Notes: generated by a model not told the origin, from the letters alone. 64,000 nt of DNA from Mucilaginibacter limnophilus (GCF_004005815.1 NZ_SACK01000001.1:124001-188000), one strand, 5' to 3'; numbered from the stretch's first letter, positions 33,788 through 43,463 are shown. Numbers and translations: made by a program.

Positions 33788-35530
33788 ATGAAAAATAAGA
33801 AACAAATTGTGTTTTGGATACTGGGCTTTCTGGCTTTTATACTGATAGTATTTCTAGCCGGGAGATATCTTATTAAGCAGGATATGGCAAAGCCGGAAAA
33901 GAACTCACTAATAAAACCGCTTATAAAAGATCAGTTTACGAAAATGATAACCACAGCAAGCGACAGTTTGTATCAAGTTAAGTTTAACAGGTTTAACTTT
34001 GATTTGAAACAAGGTAAAGCGACTATTACTGCGTTTCAGCTTATACCCGATAAAAACATATTCCAAAAGTTAAAAAGTGAAGGCCGTGCGCCCAATTACC
34101 TGCTTTATTGCAAGGCCGATACCATCAGGATAACCGGTTTCGGTTTTAAAAATCGCAACAGTATAACGAGGTTTGATATTGACAGTTTGATTGCAAGCCG
34201 TGTATTGTTAACCTGTCGTACAAAGTACTTGGGTAAAACAAGAGATGATGGCAAAGGGGTAAAGGAAAAATTATTAAAAGAGTTAAGCGAAAAGGTTTTA
34301 AAGCGAATGTATGTAAGGCGTTTACTTATGCATAATGCAAAAATCGTATGGGTAAACAATAACCGGCCGGTTGAAAGAAGAACAAATATAACAGCGAATA
34401 TCAATATTTCCGGTTTTGAAACCAGTCCGGGTAACAATGGGTCAGTTATCAAGATTGCAAAATATATACACTCGCCACATGATCTTTATGATATCGTATT
34501 CAACAAAATCAGGTTTAGTACGGGTAAAAGCAGTGCGTTTGTTCAGCATGTGTCAGTTTTGCCCCGGGCCGGAAAACTCAGATTTAACCAGCTTGCGAAA
34601 TTTGATAAAGACAGGTACCATTTTGAGCTTGATGGTTTAAAGATGAATGGTATTAACATTTATCAATTTATAGCAAAGCAGCAGTTAAGTATAAATAGCT
34701 TTGTTATAAATAAAACATGGGCTGAGGTTTATAAAGATTATCGCTGGCCTAAAAAAGAAATAGTATCCAGAATAAACACATATCCTAATGAAAAGCTTCA
34801 ACGTTTAGCAATTGATATCAAAATTGATACCATGCGCATGCACAATGGCACATTCCATCATACTATTTTTCCTGAAAAATCAAAACATACCGCACGTTTT
34901 ACTCTAACTGATATTGAAAGCGTGTACACCAATATATCTAATATAAGCAGTGACGTGCAACGTAAACCTTACGCTTATGTTTACTCAACATGCCGGCTTA
35001 TGGGCGCAGCATTATTGACATCGCGGTTTACTTTTAATTTGGCAAAGTCAAATGCTCCGTTTTCTGTGATAACTACACTTTCCAATATGGACAGCCGATC
35101 GCTTAACCCGTTGCTGAAACCGTTAGCAATGATGGAAATGAAACAAGGAAATATTAACAAAATGCGGTTTGTTTTAAATGGCGACGAGCACAGTGCAAAA
35201 GGGCATGTCGATTTATATTACTCAAATTTGAAAGTAAACGTGCTTAAAAGAGATAAAGATGACGGCACCTTAAAAAATATGTCATTGATATCATTTTTAA
35301 CAAATACCGCCCTGCCAAATAATAACCCGGGGAAAGATGGTAAGCTGCGGCAGGGGCCGGTTAACCGTATCAGAGAACCGAAGGAAACCTTTTTTGGTTT
35401 TTTATGGTACTGCATGCTTGATGGTTCAACATCGGCTGTTATGGGATATGATCAGGATAAGAAAAAGCCTAATAAAAATATTCTTATAAAAATTGGTGAA
35501 GTAATTGCGGGTCCAAAAGATAAAGACTGA
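33788..35530 (+). CDS. AsmA-like membrane-anchored protein
   Basis: About 580 residues. A single N-terminal transmembrane helix (FWILGFLAFILIVFLAGRYL) is followed by a long periplasmic part of repeated beta-strand segments (VKFNRFNFDLKQGKATI, LDIDTMRM-type repeats, MKQGNINKMRFVLNGDEHS), resembling AsmA/DUF748-type bridge-like proteins. Members of that superfamily are implicated in lipid transport and outer-membrane homeostasis. The assignment rests on architecture, not on a diagnostic motif. The Met at 33788 precedes the signal anchor directly; the one at 33779 is also possible. Confidence 0.5.
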   Translation: MKNKKQIVFWILGFLAFILIVFLAGRYLIKQDMAKPEKNSLIKPLIKDQFTKMITTASDSLYQVKFNRFNFDLKQGKATITAFQLIPDKNIFQKLKSEGRAPNYLLYCKADTIRITGFGFKNRNSITRFDIDSLIASRVLLTCRTKYLGKTRDDGKGVKEKLLKELSEKVLKRMYVRRLLMHNAKIVWVNNNRPVERRTNITANINISGFETSPGNNGSVIKIAKYIHSPHDLYDIVFNKIRFSTGKSSAFVQHVSVLPRAGKLRFNQLAKFDKDRYHFELDGLKMNGINIYQFIAKQQLSINSFVINKTWAEVYKDYRWPKKEIVSRINTYPNEKLQRLAIDIKIDTMRMHNGTFHHTIFPEKSKHTARFTLTDIESVYTNISNISSDVQRKPYAYVYSTCRLMGAALLTSRFTFNLAKSNAPFSVITTLSNMDSRSLNPLLKPLAMMEMKQGNINKMRFVLNGDEHSAKGHVDLYYSNLKVNVLKRDKDDGTLKNMSLISFLTNTALPNNNPGKDGKLRQGPVNRIREPKETFFGFLWYCMLDGSTSAVMGYDQDKKKPNKNILIKIGEVIAGPKDKD

Positions 35531-35580
35531 AGTAAGAAACTCCAATTGAATATTTACAAAGATAAACTCAATTGCAATTT

Positions 35581-36603
35581 TTATCGCCAACCCAGTCCGG
35601 GAGCCACGTGTTGAAGAATTGATGATAATACATGAACATTGTAATCAACACCTAATGTATTGGGTATAGTTAAAAGTAAAGTATCTGCTTCCTGAATTGC
35701 TTCATCCCGGGCCAATTCCTCAATAAGTTTATTGGGTTCGGCTGCATAACTTTTTCCGAATATTGCCCGTTTGTCACTCTCAATATAGCCAAAACTATCA
35801 GAGGCTTTGGCTTGCTGGCCAAAGTAATATCGATCCTGATCAGTAACGATTGCAAAGATAGAGCGACTCACTGAAACACGTGGTTCGCGTTGATGGCCGG
35901 CTTTTTTCCAGGCGTCTTTATACAACCTTATTTGCTCGGCCTGTTGCACATGAAAAGGCTTGCCGCTTTCATCATATTTTAGTGTAGAGCTTTGCAGGTG
36001 CATACCGTTCTCCGCTGCCCAAACAGCAGTGGCGTTAGATGCAGCTCCCCACCAAATGCGTTCCCGCAGTCCCTCTGAATGTGGTTCCAAGCGTAATAGA
36101 CCTGGTGGATTAGGAAACATAGGATATGGGTTAGGCTCTGCAAAGCCAACGCCGTTTAATTTATCCAAGAATTCTAAAGCTTTTTTACGTCCCATATCTG
36201 CATCGTTTTCACCTACTGCATGTTCATAGCCAAAATAGCGCCAACCATCAATAACCTGTTCCGGCGAACCTCTGCTGATGCCAAGTTGTAAACGCCCACC
36301 GGAAATTAAATCAGCAGCTCCGGCGTCTTCTACCATATACATCGGATTTTCATATCGCATATCAATAACACCAGTGCCAATTTCAATCCTGCTTGTTTTA
36401 GCCCCGATAGCAGCTAACAAAGGAAAAGGTGATGCCAGTTGTGCTGCAAAATGATGCACCCGGAAATAAGCGCCATCTAAACCTATATTCTCGGCAGCGA
36501 CAGCAAGGTCAATTGACTGAAGCAAGGTGTCACTTGCCGTACGCGTTTTATAAGCAGGATGGTTAGCCCAATGCCCAAACGATAAAAATCCAATTTTCTT
36601 CAT
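35581..36603 (-). CDS. LLM class flavin-dependent oxidoreductase
   Basis: A 340-residue luciferase-like monooxygenase with an (alpha/beta)8 barrel. KIGFLSFGHWANHP opens the first strand, and the characteristic YFRVHHFA (about 45-52), IEIGTGVIDMRYENP and LISGGRLQLGISRGSPEQV (about 130-148) follow. It would use FMN or a reduced flavin to oxidise an unknown substrate. It stands alone on the minus strand, and convergent transcription from the AsmA-like gene ends nearby. No partner reductase gene is adjacent. Confidence 0.9.
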   Translation of the reverse strand: MKKIGFLSFGHWANHPAYKTRTASDTLLQSIDLAVAAENIGLDGAYFRVHHFAAQLASPFPLLAAIGAKTSRIEIGTGVIDMRYENPMYMVEDAGAADLISGGRLQLGISRGSPEQVIDGWRYFGYEHAVGENDADMGRKKALEFLDKLNGVGFAEPNPYPMFPNPPGLLRLEPHSEGLRERIWWGAASNATAVWAAENGMHLQSSTLKYDESGKPFHVQQAEQIRLYKDAWKKAGHQREPRVSVSRSIFAIVTDQDRYYFGQQAKASDSFGYIESDKRAIFGKSYAAEPNKLIEELARDEAIQEADTLLLTIPNTLGVDYNVHVLSSILQHVAPGLGWR

Positions 36604-36925
36604 GCGGCTACAAATTTAACGAATATACTCTCTTATAAACATTAAGTTATTTTCCGAATGTCAATTGTTTACTTTCAAAATATAATAGTCAAAAGTTGTT
36701 TAACTGTACTTACTTTTAATTTTACGATATACTTTTAAATCCCGGTTGACCAAGGGCAGTTGTGTAGTAAATCTCATTTCGGTGATAATTTTGAGTATCA
36801 CTGTTAGAATCAAATCTATCAAAGATTAGACCTCGTATTTAATTTAAATAAGGATTCAATCAAAACGCATTATAACTTATCGAGGCGATGAATAATCAGA
36901 AAGTAAGGGTAAAAATTATAAAAAT
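36604..36925. other. Gene-poor intergenic stretch
   Basis: About 320 AT-rich bases upstream of the LLM oxidoreductase and downstream of the frameshifted gene at 36926. I see no coding frame above 20 codons, no convincing hairpin terminator and no RNA gene. It must contain the oxidoreductase promoter. Confidence 0.5.
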
Positions 36926-37475
36926 TAACATTGTATAGGTGTACGCTTGATTATCACGTCTACTTTGACCCAGCCATTCCCTAAAGTTTGTTTTTCAAAT
37001 TTATCTCCGTTTCCGTAACTCTTATTCTCACAGCTGCAATCACAATTATTATTAAAAATTAAATAAAGAGTTTCAGAACTGCTGTTAATAAAAAAGCTGT
37101 TCAAAGATTTTTTATTGTGTAACTAATACAGCCTTGTTCGTGTATATCGATTTCTTCAATGTCGTTATTATCAAAGAGCGCTTTTATTTTGTTTTTATCG
37201 ACAGCTGAAAGGAATGGAAATAAATTATTGATTTGATTTGAGCTTGAAATTCTCCCATATTCAAATGGTAAAAATTGGAGTAATCCCTTGGTTGTATTAT
37301 GCTGTGCCTTATTTTGCGCAAAAACAAGTATTTTGGTTGCTTCTTTAATCCTTTTAAAACTTTCATTGTCGATATTTTTGTTTGCAAGCCGGCTTGGTAT
37401 ACCAATATAACAAATCGCAATAATCAATAACAGAATTAGGAACAACCAACAAATAACTTTAAGGACTCTTTTCAA
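36926..37475 (-). pseudogene. Membrane-anchored hypothetical gene with a homopolymer frameshift
   Basis: The upstream 124 codons encode a transmembrane or signal segment (VLKVICWLFLILLLIIAICY) and a charged domain ending IEEIDIHEQGCISYTIKNL. The frame breaks inside a six-base homopolymer (T-run 37108-37113; A-run on the coding strand). Adding one A gives a further ~60 codons, SLNSFFINSSSETLYLIFNN, then CDCSCENKS and GNGWVKVDVIIKRTPIQC, ending TAA at 36926-36928. The second part is coding-like and fills space otherwise left empty. It may be a sequencing undercall, phase variation or real decay. The product family is unknown. Confidence 0.6.
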
Positions 37476-37522
37476 GGTAGGGGTTTTTAATGACTATGGC
37501 AAAAAATAATTTTCTTCTGTAC

Positions 37523-37560
37523 AAAAAAACCGTAAGCCAAACATACGTTCAACCTACGGT
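37523..37560 (-). terminator. Intrinsic terminator of tmRNA
   Basis: On the minus strand ACCGTA and TACGGT form a stem closed by a long loop, followed by a T-run (A-run 37523-37529 on plus). It lies directly after the tmRNA 3' end. Confidence 0.7.
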
Positions 37561-37570
37561 AAGTGATCAG

Positions 37571-37935
37571 TGGAGCCGGAGGGATTCGAACCCTCGTCCA
37601 AACATGGTATAAGGTAAGCTTTCTACATGCTTAGCTCTGTTAAATTGTAGGGAAGGGGAAGGTCAGTTGCTCACCTGTACCGTCTTCCTTAGGTGCTTTA
37701 TCTCACCTGTTTATCACACCCTAAACAAGCCAGTTTCATCTTTCGATGCCCCGGTTGCCGGTCCGATGAAACGGAAAACCGGCGGGACAAAAGCTATTCT
37801 AATTCTAAATTAGGCAGCTAAGGCGTAGTTATTTTCGCCATTTGTAAGTTTGAGCGTTCAGATTATAGCGCTAATTCACACAACGCGCTGCATGCTTACC
37901 TACTTATCTCCATCCTGTCAATTCCGGTCGACCCC
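37571..37935 (-). ncRNA. ssrA: Transfer-messenger RNA (tmRNA)
   Basis: A one-piece tmRNA of about 365 bases. The 5' end GGGGTCGACCGGAATTGACA (37935 leftward) pairs with the 3' acceptor strand CCGGCTCC, and the T-arm GGGTTCGAATCCC is present near 37580-37592. The 3' CCA is not encoded. The tag reading frame ends NGENNYALAA followed by TAA (stop at 37810-37812), typical of Bacteroidota. It rescues stalled ribosomes and marks the nascent peptides for proteolysis. Both ends are inferred from base pairing and may be off by a base or two. Confidence 0.96.
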
Positions 37936-38090
37936 ATTTTTTAGTTGGCAGTTTGCAGATTTGTATCCTGCGAATATACACAAATTATGTGCCGCTTGAA
38001 TATAGTAAGTTGCAGTAGCGGCGGCAGTAGCAGTTCTTATGACAATATTGCATCACCAATAACTGCAACTGTCAGTTCTACTGCAACCTT

Positions 38091-39287
38091 CTAAGCTCTA
38101 CCCGGATACACCTTCAACGCTTCTTCAAGAACCTGAATGGCTTTCTTTAAGTCGTCAACATTAAGTACATAAGCAAGCCTTACTTCATTAAGTCCGGCTC
38201 CCTGTGTACTGTAAAAGCCTGTTGCAGGCGCCAGCATCACGGTTTGATTTTGATAAGTGAAACTTTCAAGCAACCACTGGCAAAACTTATCAGCATCATC
38301 AATTGGAAGTCGCGCTACAATATAAAACGCTCCGCCTGGTGAAGTGCAGTAAACGCCATCCATTTTATTGAGGGCGTTAACCAACGTATCACGGCGAGCG
38401 GTATATTCGGCATTAACAGCTTCAAAATAACTGTCAGGTGTATCAACAGCCGCCTCGCCGGCAATCTGTTCAACCATGCCGGGGCTAAGTCTTGCCTGGG
38501 CAAATTTTAGGGCAGTTGCCCAAACCGACTTGTTTTTGGTTATCAAACAACCTAATCTCGCCCCGCAGGCGCTGTAACGCTTACTTACCGTATCCAGCAC
38601 AATCACATTATCATCAATACCTTCAAGGTGCATTGGGGATGTAAATGTGCGGCCATCGTAACAAAATTCACGGTAAGCCTCATCGCTGAACAAATAAAGA
38701 TCATACTTAAGGCAAATCTCTTTTAAGGCTTCCAGTTCTTCACGGGTGTATAAATAGCCGGTTGGGTTGTTGGGACTGCAAATAAATATTGCCTTCGTTT
38801 TTTCTGTAATCAATTTTTCAAACTCGCTGATTGGCGGCAAAGCAAACCCATTTTCAATATATGAAAGTATGGGTTTCACAACAATGCCACCCTGATTAGC
38901 AAATCCATTGTAATTGGCATAAAATGGTTCAGGAATAATTATCTCATCACCTTCATCAAGGCAAGTCATCAGGGCGATGGTAATGGCTTCTGATCCTCCT
39001 GCGGTAACAATAATATCCTGCGGTGTTATATCATATCCTAACTTATTATAGTATTCGGCAAGCTTTTCACGATATGATAATGTACCTTCTGACGGTGTGT
39101 ATGCCCAAATGTTAAAGTCGATATTCTTTATGGCATTCAACATACCTTCAGGAGTTTCAATATCCGGCTGACCGATGTTGAGGTGATAAACCTTTTTACC
39201 TTCTTGTTTAGCCTTATCGGCAAAAGGTGTTAATTTTCTAATTGGTGATGCGGGCATTCGCTGCCCTTTCTTGGAAATTTCCGGCAT
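38091..39287 (-). CDS. PLP-dependent aminotransferase, class I/II
   Basis: A 398-residue fold-type I aminotransferase. The Schiff-base lysine is Lys236 in VSKRYSACGARLG. Other marks are HLNIGQPDIETP near the N-terminus, TAGGSEAI (phosphate-binding side), CSPNNPTGYLYTREEL and FSDEAYREFCYDG. The enzyme moves an amino group between an amino acid and a keto acid; the family includes aspartate, aromatic and alanine aminotransferases, and the substrate is not decidable here. It is monocistronic, with a terminator hairpin upstream that belongs to the neighbouring DUF1573 gene. Confidence 0.93.
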   Translation of the reverse strand: MPEISKKGQRMPASPIRKLTPFADKAKQEGKKVYHLNIGQPDIETPEGMLNAIKNIDFNIWAYTPSEGTLSYREKLAEYYNKLGYDITPQDIIVTAGGSEAITIALMTCLDEGDEIIIPEPFYANYNGFANQGGIVVKPILSYIENGFALPPISEFEKLITEKTKAIFICSPNNPTGYLYTREELEALKEICLKYDLYLFSDEAYREFCYDGRTFTSPMHLEGIDDNVIVLDTVSKRYSACGARLGCLITKNKSVWATALKFAQARLSPGMVEQIAGEAAVDTPDSYFEAVNAEYTARRDTLVNALNKMDGVYCTSPGGAFYIVARLPIDDADKFCQWLLESFTYQNQTVMLAPATGFYSTQGAGLNEVRLAYVLNVDDLKKAIQVLEEALKVYPGRA

Positions 39288-39340
39288 CTGCTAAGTACTT
39301 GAATGGCCAGGGGCCTTGTTTAACAAATCAATTATAAACA

Positions 39341-39373
39341 ATAAAGGGATACGATAACTCGCATCCCTTTATT
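39341..39373 (-). terminator. Intrinsic terminator after the DUF1573 gene
   Basis: ATAAAGGGATacGAT and its complement ATCgcATCCCTTTAT form a long stem with A/T-rich ends. It lies between two minus-strand genes and should end the transcript of the upstream DUF1573 gene. Confidence 0.75.
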
Positions 39374-39410
39374 CGTCCCATAATGCCGGGACACAGCATT
39401 ATATAATATT

Positions 39411-39803
39411 TTACTTAGTTGCCGCTTTGGCCACCACTTCACCTACTATAATGAGGTTTTTTTGTGGTGTTTTGGCATTCGAAGTAACTACAATGGTTTT
39501 ACTGAAAGGTGAAGCTGCCGCAGCGTTATAAGTGATCTTGATTGTACCTGAGTCGCCTTTTTTAACCGGGGTTTTAGTAAAATCCGCTACCGTACAGCCG
39601 CAGGTTGGCCTTACATCAGCAATAATTAAAGGCTCAACACCAACATTGGTAAAAGTAAAAACAGTGGTAACAGGTGTACCCTGAGGGATTTTACCAAAGT
39701 CGTGTTTTTCTTCGTTAAATTTAAATTCCGGCTTGGTATCTTGTGCTGAGGCGGTAAATGCGAAGGCTAACACAACTGCACAAATCAGTAATAATTTTTT
39801 CAT
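39411..39803 (-). CDS. DUF1573 secreted protein
   Basis: About 130 residues from the ATG at 39803, which directly precedes a signal peptide (LLICAVVLAFAFTASAQ). The mature part is one DUF1573 module of immunoglobulin-like (ASPM/Hydin-like) fold: FNEEKHDFGKIPQGTPV, FTFTNVGVEPLIIADV, RPTCGCTVADFT and PVKKGDSGTIKITYN. DUF1573 proteins are abundant and functionally uncharacterised in Bacteroidota. An upstream in-frame start would add 29 residues with a second hydrophobic stretch and looks spurious. Confidence 0.85.
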   Translation of the reverse strand: MKKLLLICAVVLAFAFTASAQDTKPEFKFNEEKHDFGKIPQGTPVTTVFTFTNVGVEPLIIADVRPTCGCTVADFTKTPVKKGDSGTIKITYNAAAASPFSKTIVVTSNAKTPQKNLIIVGEVVAKAATK

Positions 39804-39935
39804 ATTCTTGCGTTGAATTGGTATTACAAATATACTTATTAAATGTAAACCAAAAATTTTAAATAGTTGTTTGAATGTAAATAATACCAATTACAAAATA
39901 GAATTTTTTACTTTTACCCTTCTAAAGAATTGTGT

Positions 39936-42371
39936 ATGCCTGAAACTGCCCTTAAAAACATTCTTTCGCCTGATAATGCCGAGCTCAGTTTTGATGATTT
40001 TAAAAAGATCGTTATAAATGACTATCGCGTTGGGTTTGAGAGCCGTCAGGCCAGTTTGCTGGGCCGGCGCGAGGTGCTTACGGGTAAGGCAAAGTTTGGT
40101 ATTTTTGGTGATGGGAAGGAAGTAGCACAGCTTGCTATGGCTAAAACCTTCCGTAATGGCGACTGGCGGGCGGGGTACTATCGCGACCAAACCTTTATGT
40201 TCGCTACAGGCATGAGCAACCTAAAGGAATTTTTCGCTCAGCTTTATGCACATCCTGATATTGAGAAAGATCCCGCTTCGGGTGGCAGGCAAATGAACTG
40301 CCACTATGCTACACGTTATGTAAATACTGATGGCAGCTGGATAAATCAGGCTGAAACAATGAACTGTTCGGCCGATATGTCAACCACCGGTGGGCATATG
40401 CCACGTTTACTTGGCCTGGCTTATGCTTCTAAACTTTACCGTGACAACCCTGAATTGCATGACATGAACCAGTTCTCGGTTAACGGCAACGAGGTTGCTT
40501 TCGGTACCATTGGTAACGGTGCTACTTCTGAAGGTCTTTTTTTTGAAACGATAAACGCCGCAGGCGTATTGCAGGTGCCAATGGCCATCTCTATTTGGGA
40601 TGATGCTTACGCAATATCGGTACCGGCACGATTACAAACTACTAAAGAAAATATATCCGAGGTATTGCAAGGTTTCCAACGTGAAAGCGATACCAACGGA
40701 TACGAAATATTTAAAGTACGTGGCTGGGATTACCCTGCCTTATGTGAAACTTACGAACAGGCTATTCGCGTATGTCGCGAAGAACATGTGCCTGTATTGA
40801 TTCATGTAATCGAGATGACGCAGCCGCAGGGGCATTCTACATCAGGGTCGCACGAACGATATAAATCTAAAGAGCGTTTAGCCTGGGAGGATGAACACGA
40901 CTGTTTGAAGCAGATGCGTCAATGGATGGTACAATCAGCTATCGCTACTTCTGAAGAACTTGACGAACTTGAAGCTGCCGCTAAAAAGCATGTACGCGAT
41001 TGTCAGCGCGAAGCCTGGAATGAACTTGAACAGGAAATAAAGGCCGAGGTTGACGAAGCGGGTAAACTGATAGATCAGCTGGGCGCACATTCAAATGCTC
41101 AGGATGATCTGTCTTCAATTACATCCCACTTGCGCGCTTGTATCGATCCTGGTCGTAAAGACGCTGTAGGCGCTGTGCGTAAAGCTCTGCGCTTAACCGT
41201 TAATGAGAGCCACCTGGAAGAAAGGCAAACACTTATTACATGGCTTGGTGAAGAGACTGAAAAAAACAAAGAGCGCTTCAATTCAAAACTGTTTACAGAA
41301 ACACTGCAATCGCCGTTGCATGTACCTGTAGTGGCCGCTCAATACGACGATGATGCAAAGGTGCTTGATGGTCGTGAAGTGCTAAACGCCTGTTTCGACG
41401 CTAATTTTGAGCGAGATAAAAGCATTGTCGCCTTTGGCGAGGATGTTGGCGCTATTGGCGACGTAAACCAGGGTTTTGCCGGGCTGCAAAATAAATATGG
41501 CGAGATACGAATCAGCGATACCGGCATCCGCGAATCTACAATAATAGGGCAGGGAGTTGGCCTGGCTATGCGTGGCCTGCGACCTATTGCCGAAATACAG
41601 TACATGGATTACCTGCTGTATTCAATAAATGTATTAAGCGATGACCTGGCAAGTTTAAGTTACCGTACTGCAGGCGGTCAAAAAGCGCCGCTTATAGTAC
41701 GTACACGTGGCCACAGGCTTGAAGGTATATGGCATTCAGGTTCGCCGCTTGGTTTGCTTCTTAACTGTATGCGTGGCGTACACATTTGTGTTCCGCGTAA
41801 TATGACGCAGGCTGCAGGTATGTATAACACGCTTTTCCGTGGCGACGAACCTGCGCTAATGGTGGAATGTTTAAATGGTTATCGTTTAAAAGAAAAATTA
41901 CCTGCCAATGTGGGCGAATTCACCGTTCCGCTGGGTAAGGCAGAGGTGTTGAATGAAGGTACTGATATCACCGTTGTTTCATACGGGTCTACATTACGTG
42001 TAGTGATGGAATCCCTTCCCGAACTGGAAAAACTTGGTGTAAGCGTAGAGGTGATTGATCCGCAAACGCTTTATCCGTTCGATACTGAAAACCTTTGCGG
42101 CAAATCGTTACAAAAAACAAATAAACTGCTTGTTGTTGATGAAGACCTGCCCGGCGCGGCATCAGCTTATATACTTCAAAAAGTACTTGAAAATCAAAAT
42201 GGTTACTACTTTTTAGATAGTCAGCCAAAAACGCTAACAGCCAAAGAACACCGCCCGCCATATGGGTCAGACGGTGATTACTTCAGCAAACCCCAGGTGG
42301 ACGATGTGGTTGAAGCGGTTTATGCTATGTTGAGCGAAAGCAATCCGGGTAAGTTTCCGCCGGTATTTTAA
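39936..42371 (+). CDS. Fused E1 alpha-beta 2-oxoacid dehydrogenase
   Basis: An 811-residue single-chain E1 component. The N-terminal half is the alpha subunit with the thiamine diphosphate region (GNGATSEGLFFETINAAG near 190-210, then IWDDAYAISVP). The C-terminal half (from about residue 470) is the beta/transketolase-like part: ALMVECLNG and KLLVVDEDLPGAASAYI. It decarboxylates a branched-chain 2-oxoacid or pyruvate and passes the acyl group to an E2 encoded elsewhere. Fused alpha-beta E1 proteins are common in Bacteroidota. ATG 39936 is preferred over the TTG two codons upstream. Confidence 0.92.
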   Translation: MPETALKNILSPDNAELSFDDFKKIVINDYRVGFESRQASLLGRREVLTGKAKFGIFGDGKEVAQLAMAKTFRNGDWRAGYYRDQTFMFATGMSNLKEFFAQLYAHPDIEKDPASGGRQMNCHYATRYVNTDGSWINQAETMNCSADMSTTGGHMPRLLGLAYASKLYRDNPELHDMNQFSVNGNEVAFGTIGNGATSEGLFFETINAAGVLQVPMAISIWDDAYAISVPARLQTTKENISEVLQGFQRESDTNGYEIFKVRGWDYPALCETYEQAIRVCREEHVPVLIHVIEMTQPQGHSTSGSHERYKSKERLAWEDEHDCLKQMRQWMVQSAIATSEELDELEAAAKKHVRDCQREAWNELEQEIKAEVDEAGKLIDQLGAHSNAQDDLSSITSHLRACIDPGRKDAVGAVRKALRLTVNESHLEERQTLITWLGEETEKNKERFNSKLFTETLQSPLHVPVVAAQYDDDAKVLDGREVLNACFDANFERDKSIVAFGEDVGAIGDVNQGFAGLQNKYGEIRISDTGIRESTIIGQGVGLAMRGLRPIAEIQYMDYLLYSINVLSDDLASLSYRTAGGQKAPLIVRTRGHRLEGIWHSGSPLGLLLNCMRGVHICVPRNMTQAAGMYNTLFRGDEPALMVECLNGYRLKEKLPANVGEFTVPLGKAEVLNEGTDITVVSYGSTLRVVMESLPELEKLGVSVEVIDPQTLYPFDTENLCGKSLQKTNKLLVVDEDLPGAASAYILQKVLENQNGYYFLDSQPKTLTAKEHRPPYGSDGDYFSKPQVDDVVEAVYAMLSESNPGKFPPVF

Positions 42372-42384
42372 AAACGTATTTACA

Positions 42385-43098
42385 ATGAAGAACTTATTGT
42401 GCCTGCTTTTGCTTTTACTAACAATTGCAGCTAAGGCCCAATATCCGTTTGAAAAATTCCCTGCTATAAAGTATAAAGTTATTCCTTTCAAAATCCTTGT
42501 AAGTAATAAGACTCGGTTTTTAGCGAAGTCAGAAAGTTATAAGGGCTATGCTTTTGAATTGGAACAAAGTGATGGAAACGATATTATAAGAATATTGTAT
42601 AAAGGCAAGTATATCCAACAATTCAATGAAGACATTGGAATATTGCAAATTACCCTTGAGGTTAATCCGGCACTATACGCGGCTGATGTTGATGGCAATG
42701 AATTAGTTGATTTCAAACTTAAGACCTGGAATAACGGTAGCGGCCTTGCAGGATCGCGAATGAACAAAGCGTATTTTTTCAATAAAGGAAACAATAAATT
42801 CAGTTTTGTGTACTTTATGGATTTTGATGACCAGAATGAAAGAGATTTTAATAACGACGGACATTATGAAATTGTAGGACGCAGTTATCTTTCATTCAAC
42901 AACCATGGTTATTGGGTTTTTGACCTATATAACTTCGATAATAAAAGAGGATTAATAAATGTTAGCAAGAAATATCACTATCCGATATTAATACAGTTTC
43001 TTGAAAAAGATAATTATAGTATTACCAACATGATAAACAGAAAAAAAATGATGCAGTTTACAAAGAAAACTCCTGATTATTATCAGTTTATGCCATAG
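42385..43098 (+). CDS. Hypothetical secreted protein
   Basis: 237 residues with a signal peptide (LLCLLLLLLTIAAKAQ, cleavage after AKA or AQ). The mature part is rich in beta strands and aromatic residues, with an Asp-rich segment DFDDQNERDFNNDGHYE (about 150-166) resembling the calcium-binding loops of FG-GAP/EF-type repeats. It follows the E1 gene by 13 bases, but that closeness may be incidental. No family is recognised. A terminator follows after about 55 bases. Confidence 0.6.
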   Translation: MKNLLCLLLLLLTIAAKAQYPFEKFPAIKYKVIPFKILVSNKTRFLAKSESYKGYAFELEQSDGNDIIRILYKGKYIQQFNEDIGILQITLEVNPALYAADVDGNELVDFKLKTWNNGSGLAGSRMNKAYFFNKGNNKFSFVYFMDFDDQNERDFNNDGHYEIVGRSYLSFNNHGYWVFDLYNFDNKRGLINVSKKYHYPILIQFLEKDNYSITNMINRKKMMQFTKKTPDYYQFMP

Positions 43099-43152
43099 TG
43101 CATGCTTCTGCGCACCCGAATAATATCCGCCAGATTCAAAAGTCAAATACAC

Positions 43153-43179
43153 AAAAAGGAGGCAATCGCCTCCTTTTTT
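43153..43179. terminator. Bidirectional intrinsic terminator
   Basis: AAAAAGGAGGC and GCCTCCTTTTTT form a long stem around a four-base loop. It separates the secreted-protein gene from the convergent metallothionein-like gene, whose stop lies two bases beyond. Confidence 0.9.
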
Positions 43180-43180
43180 A

Positions 43181-43291
43181 TTATGCCATTCTGCAGTGGC
43201 AATTATCGCCGCAGGTGCAATTTTCGCCGCACATACAGGTTACACAGGTGCATTTGGTTACGCGGTTAAATAAACTGATCAACTTTTTCAT
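43181..43291 (-). CDS. Metallothionein-like cysteine-rich peptide
   Basis: A 36-codon frame (ATG at 43289-43291, TAA at 43181-43183) encodes a short basic lead, MKKLISLFNRVTK, then a run with eight cysteines in CxC and CxxC spacing: CTCVTCMCGENCTCGDNCHC. The repeated C-x-C-G-x-N-C pattern is typical of small metal-binding peptides of the metallothionein type, so it probably binds zinc, copper or cadmium. It ends right at the shared terminator, and the gene is monocistronic. The pattern is far from random and easily missed for its length. Confidence 0.65.
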   Translation of the reverse strand: MKKLISLFNRVTKCTCVTCMCGENCTCGDNCHCRMA

Positions 43292-43463
43292 TATGACTGA
43301 TTTTGATTGTTAATAAATAAACTAATACTGCAAAGTTATCCTGGCTGCTATCTCTGGCGTTATACAATTTTGGTAATGATTTATATAATTTTTGGATTGT
43401 GGCTGTATTAAAATCATCTAAACAAAATATTAAATCGCACATTATTTAATTAAAAGGGAACTT

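Noticed and set aside
37813..37842. Similarity of the tmRNA tag region (AATGGCGAAAAT) to the EPS leader loop AATGGCGAAG
   Set aside because: It is the coding part of the tmRNA tag (Asn-Gly-Glu-Asn), conserved for another reason. There is no matching box or hairpin, so the match is chance.
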